DNA of 64,000 nt from CAUPWF01 sp036656795 (GCA_036656795.1 JAVXHR010000005.1:43154-107153); one strand, 5' to 3'; shown: positions 41,620 to 51,801, numbered from the stretch's first letter. Notes: generated by a model not told the origin, from the letters alone. Made by a program: numbers and translations.

Positions 41620-42288
41620 TTATATAGGTTGTTTTGACAATTGGCGTTCTTTTTTTACCTCTACCATATAGATAAATGGATACAGAATAAGGGCGAGTCC
41701 GACTGCCATAATCACATCAATGATAGAATGCTGCTTTAAAAACATGGTAGATAATACAATAGAGATGCTTAATATCAATGCACCATATCGTATAAATTTC
41801 TTGTCTTTTAACCGTTCACAACGTGAGATTGCAATATATGCAACGATAGAGTTAAACACATGAATGCTTGGAAGCACATTAGTTGGTGTATCAGTTTGGT
41901 AAAGTGTTTTCACCATATCTACCCAGATATTATCCCGTACGAATACTTCCGGACGTAATGCTAAGCCATTGGGAAATACAGTACAGATCAAAAGGCAAAT
42001 GGTCATGCCGGAGAAGAGATAAGCCGTCAACCGGTAAAATCCTTTGGTATCTGTAAAGAAAAAGTATCCAATGGTCAATGCAATATATGCAAACCATAAG
42101 GCATATGGAATTATAAAATATTCAACAAAAGGAATGTAATCATCAATGGCAGAATGAATAGTATAATAATTAGTTGTTACATGCTGCTCCAAATATAGAA
42201 ACCAAGGGATATAAATCAGGACATATAATAAGACCCAGGCATGTTTATATCGTTGAATAATTGTTTTTGCTGAAGAAAAAAATGACAT
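41620..42288 (-). CDS. PAP2-family membrane phosphatase
   Basis: This is a 222-residue protein with about six membrane segments. PAP2 catalytic motifs are LPSIHVFNSI and FLKQHSIIDV. It probably dephosphorylates a lipid phosphate. ATG 42288 has AAAGGAG six bases upstream; an extension to 42312 has no RBS. Its own promoter is visible just upstream. Confidence 0.82.
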   Translation of the reverse strand: MSFFSSAKTIIQRYKHAWVLLYVLIYIPWFLYLEQHVTTNYYTIHSAIDDYIPFVEYFIIPYALWFAYIALTIGYFFFTDTKGFYRLTAYLFSGMTICLLICTVFPNGLALRPEVFVRDNIWVDMVKTLYQTDTPTNVLPSIHVFNSIVAYIAISRCERLKDKKFIRYGALILSISIVLSTMFLKQHSIIDVIMAVGLALILYPFIYMVEVKKERQLSKQPI

Positions 42289-42337
42289 ACATAACTCCTT
42301 TATAAATACCATTTATCATGTTTTTAATTACATCGAA

Positions 42338-42366
42338 ATTATACCATGTGTATATATACATCACAA
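42338..42366 (-). promoter_or_regulatory. Promoter for the PAP2-PHP pair
   Basis: On the minus strand, TTGTGA (42361-42366), 17 bases and consensus TATAAT (42338-42343). Confidence 0.6.
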
Positions 42367-42391
42367 CATAGTTCATACTTTCTTAATAAAC

Positions 42392-43210
42392 TTACGTAAA
42401 TTTTTCGAATATTTCCATATTATAGTTGGCACGTGCGTCTTCATATGCTTTCTGAGAACGCAAAGTCCAGACAGCTACCGGTATATGGAAGATATGCTGG
42501 TTAATCCATAAACTTAAATTGTGCGCATCTGCTAATTTGTAAGAGATAAAATCGGGTCTGCCAATCCAGTTTGTAAGTAAATATTGTATCATTAATCGAA
42601 TCATTAGTGGTTCTTTGGAAGCTTTCCTGGTTAAGTTTGATGAAAGTTGTCCACGCAAGATAGCAGGAGCATGCAATCGAAACCACCATAGCCCCATGCT
42701 ATTAAATGATTGAATTAGATATAAACCATCGTAATTTTTTAATTGTTTATTCAGATAATTACAGAGCAAGGTACTTTTCGTGGGTAATTTCAGCTCAATC
42801 AACAAGGGTACTTTTCCATCAATATAATCTAAGACTTTGGAAAGCAGAGGAATTCGCTCTGGTGTATTTAATAAGTGCAACTGTTGTAATTCGAGATAAG
42901 TCATCGATTCAATCGTACTGTCTATATTGCATAACCGCATGAGCGTATCATCATGGAAGACGACAACTTGATTATCTTTTGTTAAATGGACATCTAATTC
43001 AATTCCATATCCATGTTTTACTGCTTCTTTAAAGGCCAGCATAGAATTTTCAGGTATCAATTCTTCTTTTGCGTGGTAACCACGGTGTGCAAAAGCCATA
43101 TGATTAAATACGGCAAATTCTTGAATACGAGTAGTGTTTGGACAAATACTCCATAGATACAGTATAATTATTATAAACAAAATCAGCAATAGTAGAGATA
43201 TCTTAATCAT
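42392..43210 (-). CDS. Membrane-anchored glycerophosphodiester phosphodiesterase
   Basis: This is a 272-residue GDPD-family enzyme. An N-terminal hydrophobic segment (LLLLILFIIIILYL) anchors it. The TIM-barrel catalytic motifs are AHRGYHAKE, LIPENSMLAF, GIELDVHLTKD and VVFHDDTLMR. It hydrolyses glycerophosphodiesters from phospholipid turnover. It lies 16 bases after the DagK-like gene and is probably co-transcribed. Confidence 0.9.
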   Translation of the reverse strand: MIKISLLLLILFIIIILYLWSICPNTTRIQEFAVFNHMAFAHRGYHAKEELIPENSMLAFKEAVKHGYGIELDVHLTKDNQVVVFHDDTLMRLCNIDSTIESMTYLELQQLHLLNTPERIPLLSKVLDYIDGKVPLLIELKLPTKSTLLCNYLNKQLKNYDGLYLIQSFNSMGLWWFRLHAPAILRGQLSSNLTRKASKEPLMIRLMIQYLLTNWIGRPDFISYKLADAHNLSLWINQHIFHIPVAVWTLRSQKAYEDARANYNMEIFEKFT

Positions 43211-43226
43211 AATTTCCCCTTACTCT

Positions 43227-44147
43227 TTAGTTGTATGTGATAACATGCAATTGTGTTGGATTGCAATTTACATGTATGGTATTTTGTAGAAAAACAGGTT
43301 CTCCATCTGTATGTACCGGAAGTGCATGTGTTGTCTGTACTGTGGCAGTTGTACAACGATAAGTGTGCACTCCTTTGAATAATACGTGTTTGCCCCAGAA
43401 AGCAGTGGGCAACAATAAAAGCATTTTTAATTTAGGCATATCAGAGATGACAATGACATCTAATTGCCGGTCGCTTGGATCTGCCTTGGGACAAAAAGCA
43501 AAGCCACCACCTTCGTAAGGATGATTCATAACTGCAATAAAATATCCTTTTTCAAAGGAAATAGGTTGTGTGTTGTCTAACGTAAGAAACATGGGTTCTG
43601 GTTGACAATAAAACAGACGGTTTAAGGCAATACCTACATAAGTAAGTTTTCCCATCTTTAGGTGATTTAACCATATTTTTAATTTAGAAACGACTGCTTT
43701 ATGACAGATGTCAGCATCAAAGCCAATTCCGGTACTGACAGCAAACTTTCGTTGTTTATTTCCATAAGATATAATGCCGATGTCCATCAGTTTGATGTGG
43801 GAGGGAGCAAGAATATAATCTAATGCTTTCATAGGGTCTGTAGGTAATTTCAAACTTCTTGCAAAATCATTGCTGGATCCGGTTGGAATATAACCAATAG
43901 TTACTTTTTCATAATTTGTAATGCCATTGATTACTTCATTTACAGTACCATCACCACCAAGGATTACAATGGTATGATATAGACCATCTCCTGTAAGGTC
44001 TCGAATAAAAGTGGTTGCATGTCCCTGAAACTTTGTAAAAAAAGATTGATATATCGTACCTTTTTTTTGTAGTACGGGCTCAATGCGATGCCAAATCTTT
44101 CGTCCTTGTCCGGAACGGGAATTTGGGTTGATAATAAATGTATACAT
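43227..44147 (-). CDS. Diacylglycerol/lipid kinase family protein
   Basis: This is a 306-residue protein of the DagK/YegS/sphingosine-kinase fold. The nucleotide loop is VILGGDGTVNEVING and the N-terminus has FIINPNSRSGQG. C-terminal DVIVISDMPK fits the family. ATG 44147 has GAGGAGG upstream; a longer frame to 44240 lacks an RBS. Together with GDPD and PAP2 it suggests a phospholipid-turnover operon. Confidence 0.87.
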   Translation of the reverse strand: MYTFIINPNSRSGQGRKIWHRIEPVLQKKGTIYQSFFTKFQGHATTFIRDLTGDGLYHTIVILGGDGTVNEVINGITNYEKVTIGYIPTGSSNDFARSLKLPTDPMKALDYILAPSHIKLMDIGIISYGNKQRKFAVSTGIGFDADICHKAVVSKLKIWLNHLKMGKLTYVGIALNRLFYCQPEPMFLTLDNTQPISFEKGYFIAVMNHPYEGGGFAFCPKADPSDRQLDVIVISDMPKLKMLLLLPTAFWGKHVLFKGVHTYRCTTATVQTTHALPVHTDGEPVFLQNTIHVNCNPTQLHVITYN

Positions 44148-44175
44148 AAGATCCTCCTCATAGAACTCATATGCT

Positions 44176-44204
44176 ATTATATCAGCTGTTTCATGGGACA
44201 ACAA
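44176..44204 (-). promoter_or_regulatory. Promoter for the DagK-like operon
   Basis: On the minus strand, TTGTTG (44199-44204), 17 bases and consensus TATAAT (44176-44181). Confidence 0.55.
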
Positions 44205-44215
44205 GAGAAACATAT

Positions 44216-44250
44216 TAAAAAGGAAGATGTCGTAAAACATCTTCCTTTCT
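44216..44250 (-). terminator. Terminator of the hydrogenase operon
   Basis: A 12-bp perfect stem (44219-44230 with 44237-44248) is followed on the minus strand by TTTTTAAT. It lies 25 bases after the hydrogenase stop. Confidence 0.85.
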
Positions 44251-44272
44251 TATGAATAAAGTCTTTAATATA

Positions 44273-46018
44273 TTATTTCTTTTGTACAGGCATACTCCAT
44301 GCATTATGATCAGTATGAAGTAAAGCATGAGCCTTATGTGACAATGGTTTTTCCATGTAATCAGCGTATAATTTTGTGATATCAGGATTTTCATGGGAAA
44401 AACGAATTGGTGCGTTTTTGTCGAGGAAGTATAAGTTTGCTCCTCGTTCTAATGCTAATTCCTGACCATCATGAATTGGCTGACCACCACCACCAACACA
44501 ACCGCCCGGACAAGCCATGACTTCTACAAAGTCATAATGGACATCACCACGTTCAATTAATTCAATCAATTTTCTTGCATTTCCAAGACCACTGACTACT
44601 GCGGCACGGACGGTTGCATCGCCCATTGTAACTTCAGCGGCAACAACACCCTGGTTCATGCTAGTACTTCGTACAATCTTAAATGCATCCACATCAGGAT
44701 TGGTCCCTGTTACTAAGAAATATGCAGAACGAAGGGCAGCTTCCATAACACCACCGGTTGCGCCAAAGATAACGCCGGCTCCAGAACCTTCTTTCATAAG
44801 TTGGTCGCATTCGCGATCTACAAGTGTAGAAGGTTTAATGTGGGCAGAACGAATCATACGGGTCAGCTCACGGGTAGTTAATACAGTATCGATATCATGT
44901 CCGGCATATTCGCCATAGAAGAGTTCCATGTTACGTTCTCCTTTTTTGGCAAGGCAAGGCATTATTGATACGGTGTAGATATCTTCTGGCTTTACACCAA
45001 TTGATTCTGCAAAATATGTTTTCATCACAGCACCAAACATCTGTTGTGGTGATTTTGCGGTAGATAATTGAGGTACCAAGTGTGGATATTGTGATTTAAT
45101 AAAACGAATCCATCCAGGACAACAAGAAGTAAACATCGGTTTCTCGCTTAATTCACCTTTTGTAAAACGTGATAAGAATTCATTTCCTTCTTCCATAATT
45201 GTAAGATCGGCAGAAAAAGTAGTATCAAATACATAATCAAATCCCATTTGTTTTAATGCATCCATAATTTTTCCGATGGTTGCTTCTTCGCGTGACATTC
45301 CAAGTGCTTCACCCCATGCAGCACGAACTGCAGGTGCTACTTGCACAACCGTCACTTTTTTCTTATCTGCAATTGCATCCCAAACTTTTTCAGTATCATC
45401 GCGTTCGCGTAAAGCACCAACGGGACAGTGTGTAATACATTGCCCACAAAGTGCACAGTCAGCTGCGTTAATGGTACGATTTTTGGAAACATGTACTGTG
45501 GTTCTAGAACCGGTACTTTCTACGTCCCATATCTTTAAACTTTGAACTTTGTCACATATCTGAATACAACGCATACACTTCACACACTTGGAAGCGTCAC
45601 GAATCAATGGGAAATTTTTATCCCAAGGGGTATGTTCTGGTTCTTGTTTGAATGGTAAGTCAATAATATTTAAATCGTTTGCAATGGATTGCAATGTACA
45701 ATTCTGACTTCTTACACAGGTTGCGCATCGGAAATCGTGTTGCGAGAGTATTAATTCTACAGTTTTACGACGGTCGGCACGTACTTTAGGACTGTTTGTA
45801 TAGATGACCATTCCTTCTTCTACTACATTATTACAAGAAGTAATCAGTCGATCATTGCCCTCTAATTCAACAACACATACGCGACAGGCTGCGATTTCAT
45901 TAATTTCTTTTAGATAACAAAGTTTTGGAATCGGGATTCCATTATGTTCTGCCGCTTCTAAAACGGTGGTTCCAGCAGGAACACTGATAGATTTATGATC
46001 AATAGTAAGATTTACCAT
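44273..46018 (-). CDS. [FeFe] hydrogenase catalytic subunit (group A, HndD/HydA-like)
   Basis: This is a 581-residue hydrogenase. In order: a [2Fe-2S] domain (CYLKEINEIAACRVC), a His-ligated [4Fe-4S] region (HDFRCATCVRSQNC), two [4Fe-4S] clusters (CVKCMRCIQIC and CALCGQCITHC), and the H-cluster with L1 FTSCCPGW, L2 MPCLAKKGE and L3 MACPGGCVGGGG. All H-cluster cysteines are intact. The start overlaps the preceding gene's stop (ATGGTAA). No maturases HydEFG are in the window. It likely makes H2 as an electron sink, fed by its flavoprotein partner. Confidence 0.93.
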   Translation of the reverse strand: MVNLTIDHKSISVPAGTTVLEAAEHNGIPIPKLCYLKEINEIAACRVCVVELEGNDRLITSCNNVVEEGMVIYTNSPKVRADRRKTVELILSQHDFRCATCVRSQNCTLQSIANDLNIIDLPFKQEPEHTPWDKNFPLIRDASKCVKCMRCIQICDKVQSLKIWDVESTGSRTTVHVSKNRTINAADCALCGQCITHCPVGALRERDDTEKVWDAIADKKKVTVVQVAPAVRAAWGEALGMSREEATIGKIMDALKQMGFDYVFDTTFSADLTIMEEGNEFLSRFTKGELSEKPMFTSCCPGWIRFIKSQYPHLVPQLSTAKSPQQMFGAVMKTYFAESIGVKPEDIYTVSIMPCLAKKGERNMELFYGEYAGHDIDTVLTTRELTRMIRSAHIKPSTLVDRECDQLMKEGSGAGVIFGATGGVMEAALRSAYFLVTGTNPDVDAFKIVRSTSMNQGVVAAEVTMGDATVRAAVVSGLGNARKLIELIERGDVHYDFVEVMACPGGCVGGGGQPIHDGQELALERGANLYFLDKNAPIRFSHENPDITKLYADYMEKPLSHKAHALLHTDHNAWSMPVQKK

Positions 46019-47844
46019 AATGTTTCTCGACCTCCTTTGAATATGCCATAACCGAAGTGGTCGCAACGAAGACATCTAGATGCCTCTTGCTTAGACTCTT
46101 GTTCTGTCATACAATTTTCTACACCTTTAAAATCTTTTACGCGTTCACAAGACTCGCGTTCTGTCATATTGACACGTCCACAAGGGGTACGATCCTCAAG
46201 CCGTGCCGGTGGAATTTCAACATCACAAGAGATAACGTGATGGAATCCCAAATACTCGTCAATATTAGCTGCAATTACTTTGGAAGCTGCAATTGCTTTG
46301 ATAACAGAAGATGGACCGGTTGCACAATCTCCACCGGCAAATACACCAGGAACATCATCAAATCCACCATAAGTTTGCGCCATGATCTTGCCACGTTCTA
46401 CTGGTACACCGGCTTCTTCAAAGTGTTGGGACTCAATATCCTGACCGATTGCAACAATGAGTGTAGTACAAGGAACAAAGATATCGTCAGCTCCGGTAGG
46501 TTTTACACTTGCACGTCCGTCTTTAATTTTGCTAATCATCTGAGGGGTTACCCAGATTCCTTTAATATGTCCGTTTTCATCTAGATCAATCTTAGAAGGA
46601 GCCATCAATGTCTGCACTTCGATTCCTTCTGCTACAGCACCCTCAATTTCAGCAGGAAGAGCAGTCATATCAGCAATACGTCTTCGATATAAGATGCTGA
46701 CTTTTTTAGCACCTAAACGAGCAGCAGTACGAACAGCGTCCATAGACACGTTACCACCACCAATTACAGCAACTTCTTGTCCTGTAAGGTCAGGATTCTG
46801 ATTTTTTCCTACATCACGTAAAAACTGTACTGCAGAAAGAACACCTTCTGAATGTTCTCCTTCAATGCCTAATTTCTTATCGGTGCTGGCACCAATTGTA
46901 ATTAGAACGGCATCATAATCTTTACGAAGACTCTGAATCGTAATATCTTGACCAATACGTAGTCCATGTTTTACTTCAACACCGGTAGATAATATGGCAT
47001 TGATATCATCATCTAAGCGTTCCTTTGGTAAACGATAGTTTGGAATACCATAACGTAACATACCGCCTAATTTAGGAAGCATCTCATATACAGTTACTTG
47101 ATGTCCCATTAATTGTAAATAATATGCGGTACTTAATCCACCAGGTCCACCACCTACAATAGCGATGCGTTTGCCGGTCGATTTGGCACATTCAGGGGTT
47201 GGAACTTCACCAGCATAATCAGCGGCCATTCGTTTTAATCCTCGAATGTTAATGGCATTATCTACCATATTGCGACGGCAACGAGCTTCACATGGGTGCT
47301 CGCAGATAAAACCACAAGTAGTTGGAAATGGATTATCTTTTCGAATGAGACGTATTGCATCTGCATAACGTCCTTCTCCAACAAGTGCCACATATCCAGG
47401 AATATCAACATGGGCAGGACAAAGTGATACACAAGGAACAGATTGATGAAATGTACAGGTACATCGTCCTTCTTTAATATGCTCCTCGTAATCTTCACGA
47501 AAACCAATCAATCCTTTGTATACCATATGCGCGGCTTCATAGCCGATGGCACAATCTGCAGAATGCATAATTGAAAGTGCAGTTGTCTCCATTAAATCCA
47601 ATGTATCCATGGTCGCATTACCATCAAGTACATCTGTTATTAAGTTTTTTAGTTGCCCTAATCCGATTCGGCAAGGAACACATTTACCACAAGTTTGTGC
47701 ATGGCACAATTCAAGGAATGCTCTTGACATATCTACCGGACATAAGCCGGGCGGGCTGGCTTCGATTCTATGCTCTAGATCTTTGTATAGACCTTCCACG
47801 ACAAGTTGTGCTCTGCCGGGCGTTGGAATCTCGAGTCTGCTCAT
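46012..47844 (-). CDS. NuoF-stub / GltD-like flavoprotein partner of the hydrogenase
   Basis: This is a 610-residue fusion. Residues 1-120 match only the C-terminal Fe-S domain of NuoF/HydB (CGKCVPCRIGLGQLKNLI); the FMN/NAD-binding GGAGFPTG core is missing. Residues 130-580 match the GltD/NfnB-type NAD(P)H oxidoreductase, with cysteine-rich CPAHVDIPGY and CEHPCEARCRR. Then come an FAD Rossmann motif (IVGGGPGGLSTAYYL) and an NAD(P) motif (VIGGGNVSMDAVRTAARLG). A CLRCDHFG pair lies near the end. It overlaps the hydrogenase gene, implying a two-subunit complex in which the GltD-like part exchanges electrons with NAD(P)H. Confidence 0.85.
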   Translation of the reverse strand: MSRLEIPTPGRAQLVVEGLYKDLEHRIEASPPGLCPVDMSRAFLELCHAQTCGKCVPCRIGLGQLKNLITDVLDGNATMDTLDLMETTALSIMHSADCAIGYEAAHMVYKGLIGFREDYEEHIKEGRCTCTFHQSVPCVSLCPAHVDIPGYVALVGEGRYADAIRLIRKDNPFPTTCGFICEHPCEARCRRNMVDNAINIRGLKRMAADYAGEVPTPECAKSTGKRIAIVGGGPGGLSTAYYLQLMGHQVTVYEMLPKLGGMLRYGIPNYRLPKERLDDDINAILSTGVEVKHGLRIGQDITIQSLRKDYDAVLITIGASTDKKLGIEGEHSEGVLSAVQFLRDVGKNQNPDLTGQEVAVIGGGNVSMDAVRTAARLGAKKVSILYRRRIADMTALPAEIEGAVAEGIEVQTLMAPSKIDLDENGHIKGIWVTPQMISKIKDGRASVKPTGADDIFVPCTTLIVAIGQDIESQHFEEAGVPVERGKIMAQTYGGFDDVPGVFAGGDCATGPSSVIKAIAASKVIAANIDEYLGFHHVISCDVEIPPARLEDRTPCGRVNMTERESCERVKDFKGVENCMTEQESKQEASRCLRCDHFGYGIFKGGRETLW

Positions 47845-47888
47845 AATATCACCTCTCACATTTTTTTTAAGAATTCTCTTATGTACCC

Positions 47889-47917
47889 ATTGTAAGGTAT
47901 AATGGAAAAATGTACAA
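47889..47917 (-). promoter_or_regulatory. Possible promoter of the hydrogenase operon
   Basis: On the minus strand, TTGTAC (47912-47917), 17 bases and TACAAT (47889-47894). The -35 is weak. No clear Rex site is seen here. Confidence 0.4.
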
Positions 47918-48032
47918 TAAAAGTTAAAATATAGTCAAACTTAATAAAATTATTTTCTCTCTATATAAAATATGGTACAATAATAAAAGAGAATTTATTA
48001 TTGTTTAATATCAGAATAAAGGGAGATGCTAC

Positions 48033-49199
48033 ATGAAAAATCGAGTGATTCAAACATTTAGAGAAGTCTATGGTACCACAGGAAATGTGACTGCGTATTT
48101 TGCCCCAGGGCGTGTGAATTTAATTGGAGAACATACAGATTATTCCGGAGGACACGTATTTCCTTGCGCATTGACGCTTGGCACATATGGCGTTGTGCGA
48201 AAAAGAACAGATCGTAAATTATGTTTTTATTCTGCAAATTTTGCTCACCTGGGAGTGATTGAATCGAGTTTAGAAGATCTGGTTCCATCTAAACAGGCTG
48301 ATTGGACAAATTATCCGAAGGGTGTTATATGGGCATTTGAAAAGCGAGGATATCATATCCCTTATGGCTTAGATATCTTGTTGTATGGAAATATTCCCAA
48401 TGGTTCCGGCTTATCGTCTTCGGCGTCGGTGGAAGTATTGATGGGATTGATTTTGAAAGATATATTTGAGTTTCAAGAACTTTCTATGGTAGATATTGCG
48501 TTACTTGGTCAATGTGCAGAGAATGAATATTGTGGAATGAATTGTGGGATTATGGATCAATTTGCCAGTGCTATGGGCAAGAAAGATTCAGCAATATTTT
48601 TGGATACAAGTACTCTTCGATACGAATATGCAAAAGTAAAACTAGAAGATGCAAAGATTGTGATTACGAATAGTAAAGTAAAGCATAGCCTTGTTGATTC
48701 AGCATACAATGAGCGAAGACAACAATGCGAAATAGCATTGAAAGAATTACAGAAGGCAGTGTCAATTCAAGCCCTTGGAGAATTATCAGAAGAACAGTAT
48801 GAACAATATAAAGATGCCATTATGGACCCAATTAGACAAAAACGTGTGAAACATGCGGTATATGAGAATCAAAGAACTATCAAGGCAGTTAGCGCATTAA
48901 AAGAAAACCGAATAGATGCATTTGGTCAATTGATGAATGAATCTCATATTTCGTTAAGAGATGATTATGAAGTGTCTTGTAAAGAGATTGATATTCTGGT
49001 TGATTTAGCATGGAACACAAAGGGTGTTATGGGGTCGCGTATTACAGGAGGAGGTTTTGGAGGCTGTACGGTAAGTATTGTAAAGAATGAAGTGGTAGAT
49101 GCATTTGTTGAAACGATAGGAAGGGCTTATGAAGAACAAGTGGGTCATAAGGCGGAATTCTACGTAGTAGAGATTGGAGAAGGTGCACATGTTTTATAA
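48033..49199 (+). CDS. galK: Galactokinase
   Basis: This is a 388-residue GHMP kinase that makes galactose-1-phosphate. The family signature PGRVNLIGEHTDYSGGHVFP is near residue 25, the ATP loop is PNGSGLSSSASVEV, and GGGFGGC lies near the end. RBS AAAGGGAGATG. The stop overlaps the galT start by 11 bases. Confidence 0.95.
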   Translation: MKNRVIQTFREVYGTTGNVTAYFAPGRVNLIGEHTDYSGGHVFPCALTLGTYGVVRKRTDRKLCFYSANFAHLGVIESSLEDLVPSKQADWTNYPKGVIWAFEKRGYHIPYGLDILLYGNIPNGSGLSSSASVEVLMGLILKDIFEFQELSMVDIALLGQCAENEYCGMNCGIMDQFASAMGKKDSAIFLDTSTLRYEYAKVKLEDAKIVITNSKVKHSLVDSAYNERRQQCEIALKELQKAVSIQALGELSEEQYEQYKDAIMDPIRQKRVKHAVYENQRTIKAVSALKENRIDAFGQLMNESHISLRDDYEVSCKEIDILVDLAWNTKGVMGSRITGGGFGGCTVSIVKNEVVDAFVETIGRAYEEQVGHKAEFYVVEIGEGAHVL

Positions 49200-50691
49200 A
49201 AGTCTGAAAGAGCTGGTACAATATGGAGTGGAAACGGGATTGGTTCCGGAATGTGAAAGAATCTATACTACGAATCTATTATTGGCATTGTTTCAAGAAG
49301 ATAATTACGTGAATGAGGATATTCAGGAAGAAATCAATGAGGAAGAGATTGTTTTAGAAAAGATATTAACAAACTTATTAGATGAGGCAATTAGACGTGG
49401 ACTTATTGAGGACAGTATCGTGTATCGGGATTTATTTGATGCGAAGATTATGAACTGTCTTGTACCACGACCGGTGCAAGTGCAAGATACTTTTGCAAGA
49501 GCATATGCAAAATCTCCGAAGACGGCAACCGATTATTATTATAAATTTAGCCAGGACAGTGATTATATTCGTCGCTATCGAGTGAAAAAAGATAAAAAAT
49601 GGACGGTAGAAAGTCCTTATGGAACGATAGATATTACGGTGAATTTATCAAAACCAGAAAAAGATCCTAAAGCTATTGCAGCAGCAAAACATGTGAAATC
49701 CGGAAGTTATCCAAAGTGTTTATTATGTATAGAGAATGAGGGATATGCCGGAAGGGTAAATCATCCGGCTAGAGATAATCATAGGGTGATTCCCATTACG
49801 ATGAATGGAGCACCATGGGGATTTCAATACTCACCATATGTATACTACAATGAGCATTGTATTGTATTCAATGGACAACATATTCCGATGAAAATTGACA
49901 AACAGACGTTTATTAAATTATTTGATTTTGTGAAACTTTTTCCACATTATTTTTTGGGATCCAATGCGGATTTGCCCATTGTAGGTGGATCAATCTTAAG
50001 CCATGACCATTTTCAAGGAGGACATTATACATTTGCTATGGCAAAGGCACCTATAGAAGAAGTGATAGATATTCAGGGGTACGAGGACGTTGAAGTAGGG
50101 ATTGTGAAGTGGCCGTTATCGGTCTTACGGTTGAGATGTAAAAATGAAAAGAGATTAATAGAATTAGGTGCACATGTGTTAGAGACATGGCGCAATTACA
50201 CAGATGAAGAAGCGTATATCTATGCGAGAACAGAGGACGAATGTCACAATACAATCACTCCAATTGCAAGAAAAGTGGGAGATGATTTTGAACTTGACTT
50301 AGCACTTCGCAATAATATTACGACAGTGGAACACCCATTAGGCCTGTATCATCCCCACGCAAATCTGCATCATATTAAGAAAGAAAACATTGGATTAATT
50401 GAGGTTATGGGGTTAGCTGTTTTACCGGCAAGATTAAGAGAAGAGATGGAGTTGTTGGCAACTTATATTATAGAAGGAAAAGAAATTTTAGAAAATGAGA
50501 TGATTGCAAAGCATGCCCAATGGGTTGCTGAATTTTTACCAAAATACTCCCAGATTACGCATGAGAATATCAATCATATCCTACAGCAGGAAATTGGGAT
50601 TGTATTTATAAAAGTGTTGGAAGATGCCGGAGTATACAAATGTACACCAGAAGGAAGAGCTGCATTCAAACGATTTTTGAATACCTTATAA
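49189..50691 (+). CDS. galT: UDP-glucose-hexose-1-phosphate uridylyltransferase
   Basis: This is a 500-residue Firmicutes-type GalT (longer than the E. coli type). Motifs are PKCLLCIENEGYAGR, SILSHDHFQGGHY with the catalytic His, and LYHPHANLHHIKKENIG. It transfers UMP between UDP-glucose and Gal-1-P. ATG 49189 lies in the galK end with GGAGAAGG upstream. galE is not adjacent. Confidence 0.94.
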   Translation: MFYKSLKELVQYGVETGLVPECERIYTTNLLLALFQEDNYVNEDIQEEINEEEIVLEKILTNLLDEAIRRGLIEDSIVYRDLFDAKIMNCLVPRPVQVQDTFARAYAKSPKTATDYYYKFSQDSDYIRRYRVKKDKKWTVESPYGTIDITVNLSKPEKDPKAIAAAKHVKSGSYPKCLLCIENEGYAGRVNHPARDNHRVIPITMNGAPWGFQYSPYVYYNEHCIVFNGQHIPMKIDKQTFIKLFDFVKLFPHYFLGSNADLPIVGGSILSHDHFQGGHYTFAMAKAPIEEVIDIQGYEDVEVGIVKWPLSVLRLRCKNEKRLIELGAHVLETWRNYTDEEAYIYARTEDECHNTITPIARKVGDDFELDLALRNNITTVEHPLGLYHPHANLHHIKKENIGLIEVMGLAVLPARLREEMELLATYIIEGKEILENEMIAKHAQWVAEFLPKYSQITHENINHILQQEIGIVFIKVLEDAGVYKCTPEGRAAFKRFLNTL

Positions 50692-50706
50692 GGAGGAAAC
50701 CGTAAG

Positions 50707-51756
50707 ATGAATTCCACAGAGTTTGGAAAGACGAGCAAGGGTGAGAAGGCTACATTATATACATTTACAAATAAAAATCAGATGGAGATGTCTGTGAGTG
50801 ATTATGGTGCAACTTTGGTGAATGTATTAGTGCCGGATAAAAATGGTGATTTGTGTGATGTGGTATTAGGGTATGATTCGGTGCAAGGCTATGAAGCAAG
50901 CGAAGGGACTTTTTTTGGAGCAACGGTAGGCAGAAGCGCAAACCGTATTGGAAAGGCAACATTTACACTTCGTGGAACGGTTTATCAATTAGAGAAAAAT
51001 GACCATCATAATAATTTACACAGTGGAACGGATTTTTACAGTAAAAGAATGTGGAAAGTTGAGAAACTGGAAGAAGATAGAATCACTTTCTATCTATGGA
51101 GCCCGAATGGAGACCAAGGGTATCCTGGGGAAGTTGGGATATCTGTAACCTATACATTGACAGAGGATAATGGTATTCGGATTGAATATGAGGCGATACC
51201 AAAAGAAGATACCCTGTTGAATTTGACGAATCATAGTTATTTTAATCTGGATGGGCATGCATCTGGAACGGTACTTGACCACCTGGTGTGGATGGATGCA
51301 GAGTCATATACAAGGGCAGATGAAGAATCCATTCCTACAGGTGAGCTTGTGAATGTCAAAGGAACACCTATGGATTTCACTATAAAGAAGGCGATTGGAA
51401 GAGAGATAGAAGAAGAGTATGAGGCATTAAACTTTGGACACGGTTATGATCATAATTGGGTGCTTTCTACTTATGGTAATTATAAAAAAGTGGCGGAATT
51501 ATCCTCCGATGTAAGCAAAATTACAATGGAAGTGTCGACTGATCTCCCGGGAGTTCAGATGTATACCGGGAATTTTATAAAAGATGTATTGGGAAAAGGG
51601 GGGATTATCTATCAGAAACATCAAGGTGTATGTTTTGAAACACAGTTTTTCCCAGATGCTATTCATAAAGAGCGATTTATAACACCAATTACCTTAGGTG
51701 GAGAACGGTATTATACACGGACGGAGTATCAATTTAAGATAGAACCAAATAAATAA
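50707..51756 (+). CDS. galM: Aldose 1-epimerase
   Basis: This is a 349-residue mutarotase. Family residues are in TVGRSANRIG, the His pair NDHHNNLHSG, NLTNHSYFNLDGH, and the catalytic Glu region YQKHQGVCFETQFFPDA. It feeds alpha-galactose to GalK. RBS AAGGAGGAAA. It completes a galKTM Leloir operon. Confidence 0.93.
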   Translation: MNSTEFGKTSKGEKATLYTFTNKNQMEMSVSDYGATLVNVLVPDKNGDLCDVVLGYDSVQGYEASEGTFFGATVGRSANRIGKATFTLRGTVYQLEKNDHHNNLHSGTDFYSKRMWKVEKLEEDRITFYLWSPNGDQGYPGEVGISVTYTLTEDNGIRIEYEAIPKEDTLLNLTNHSYFNLDGHASGTVLDHLVWMDAESYTRADEESIPTGELVNVKGTPMDFTIKKAIGREIEEEYEALNFGHGYDHNWVLSTYGNYKKVAELSSDVSKITMEVSTDLPGVQMYTGNFIKDVLGKGGIIYQKHQGVCFETQFFPDAIHKERFITPITLGGERYYTRTEYQFKIEPNK

Positions 51757-51772
51757 ACAATTGTTAAAAAGA

Positions 51773-51801
51773 TTGACAAACCTGATTCTATTTGATATCA
51801 T
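51773..51801 (+). promoter_or_regulatory. Promoter for the SPFH-Arc pair
   Basis: A perfect TTGACA (51773-51778), 17 bases and TATCAT (51796-51801), directly after galM. Confidence 0.65.
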
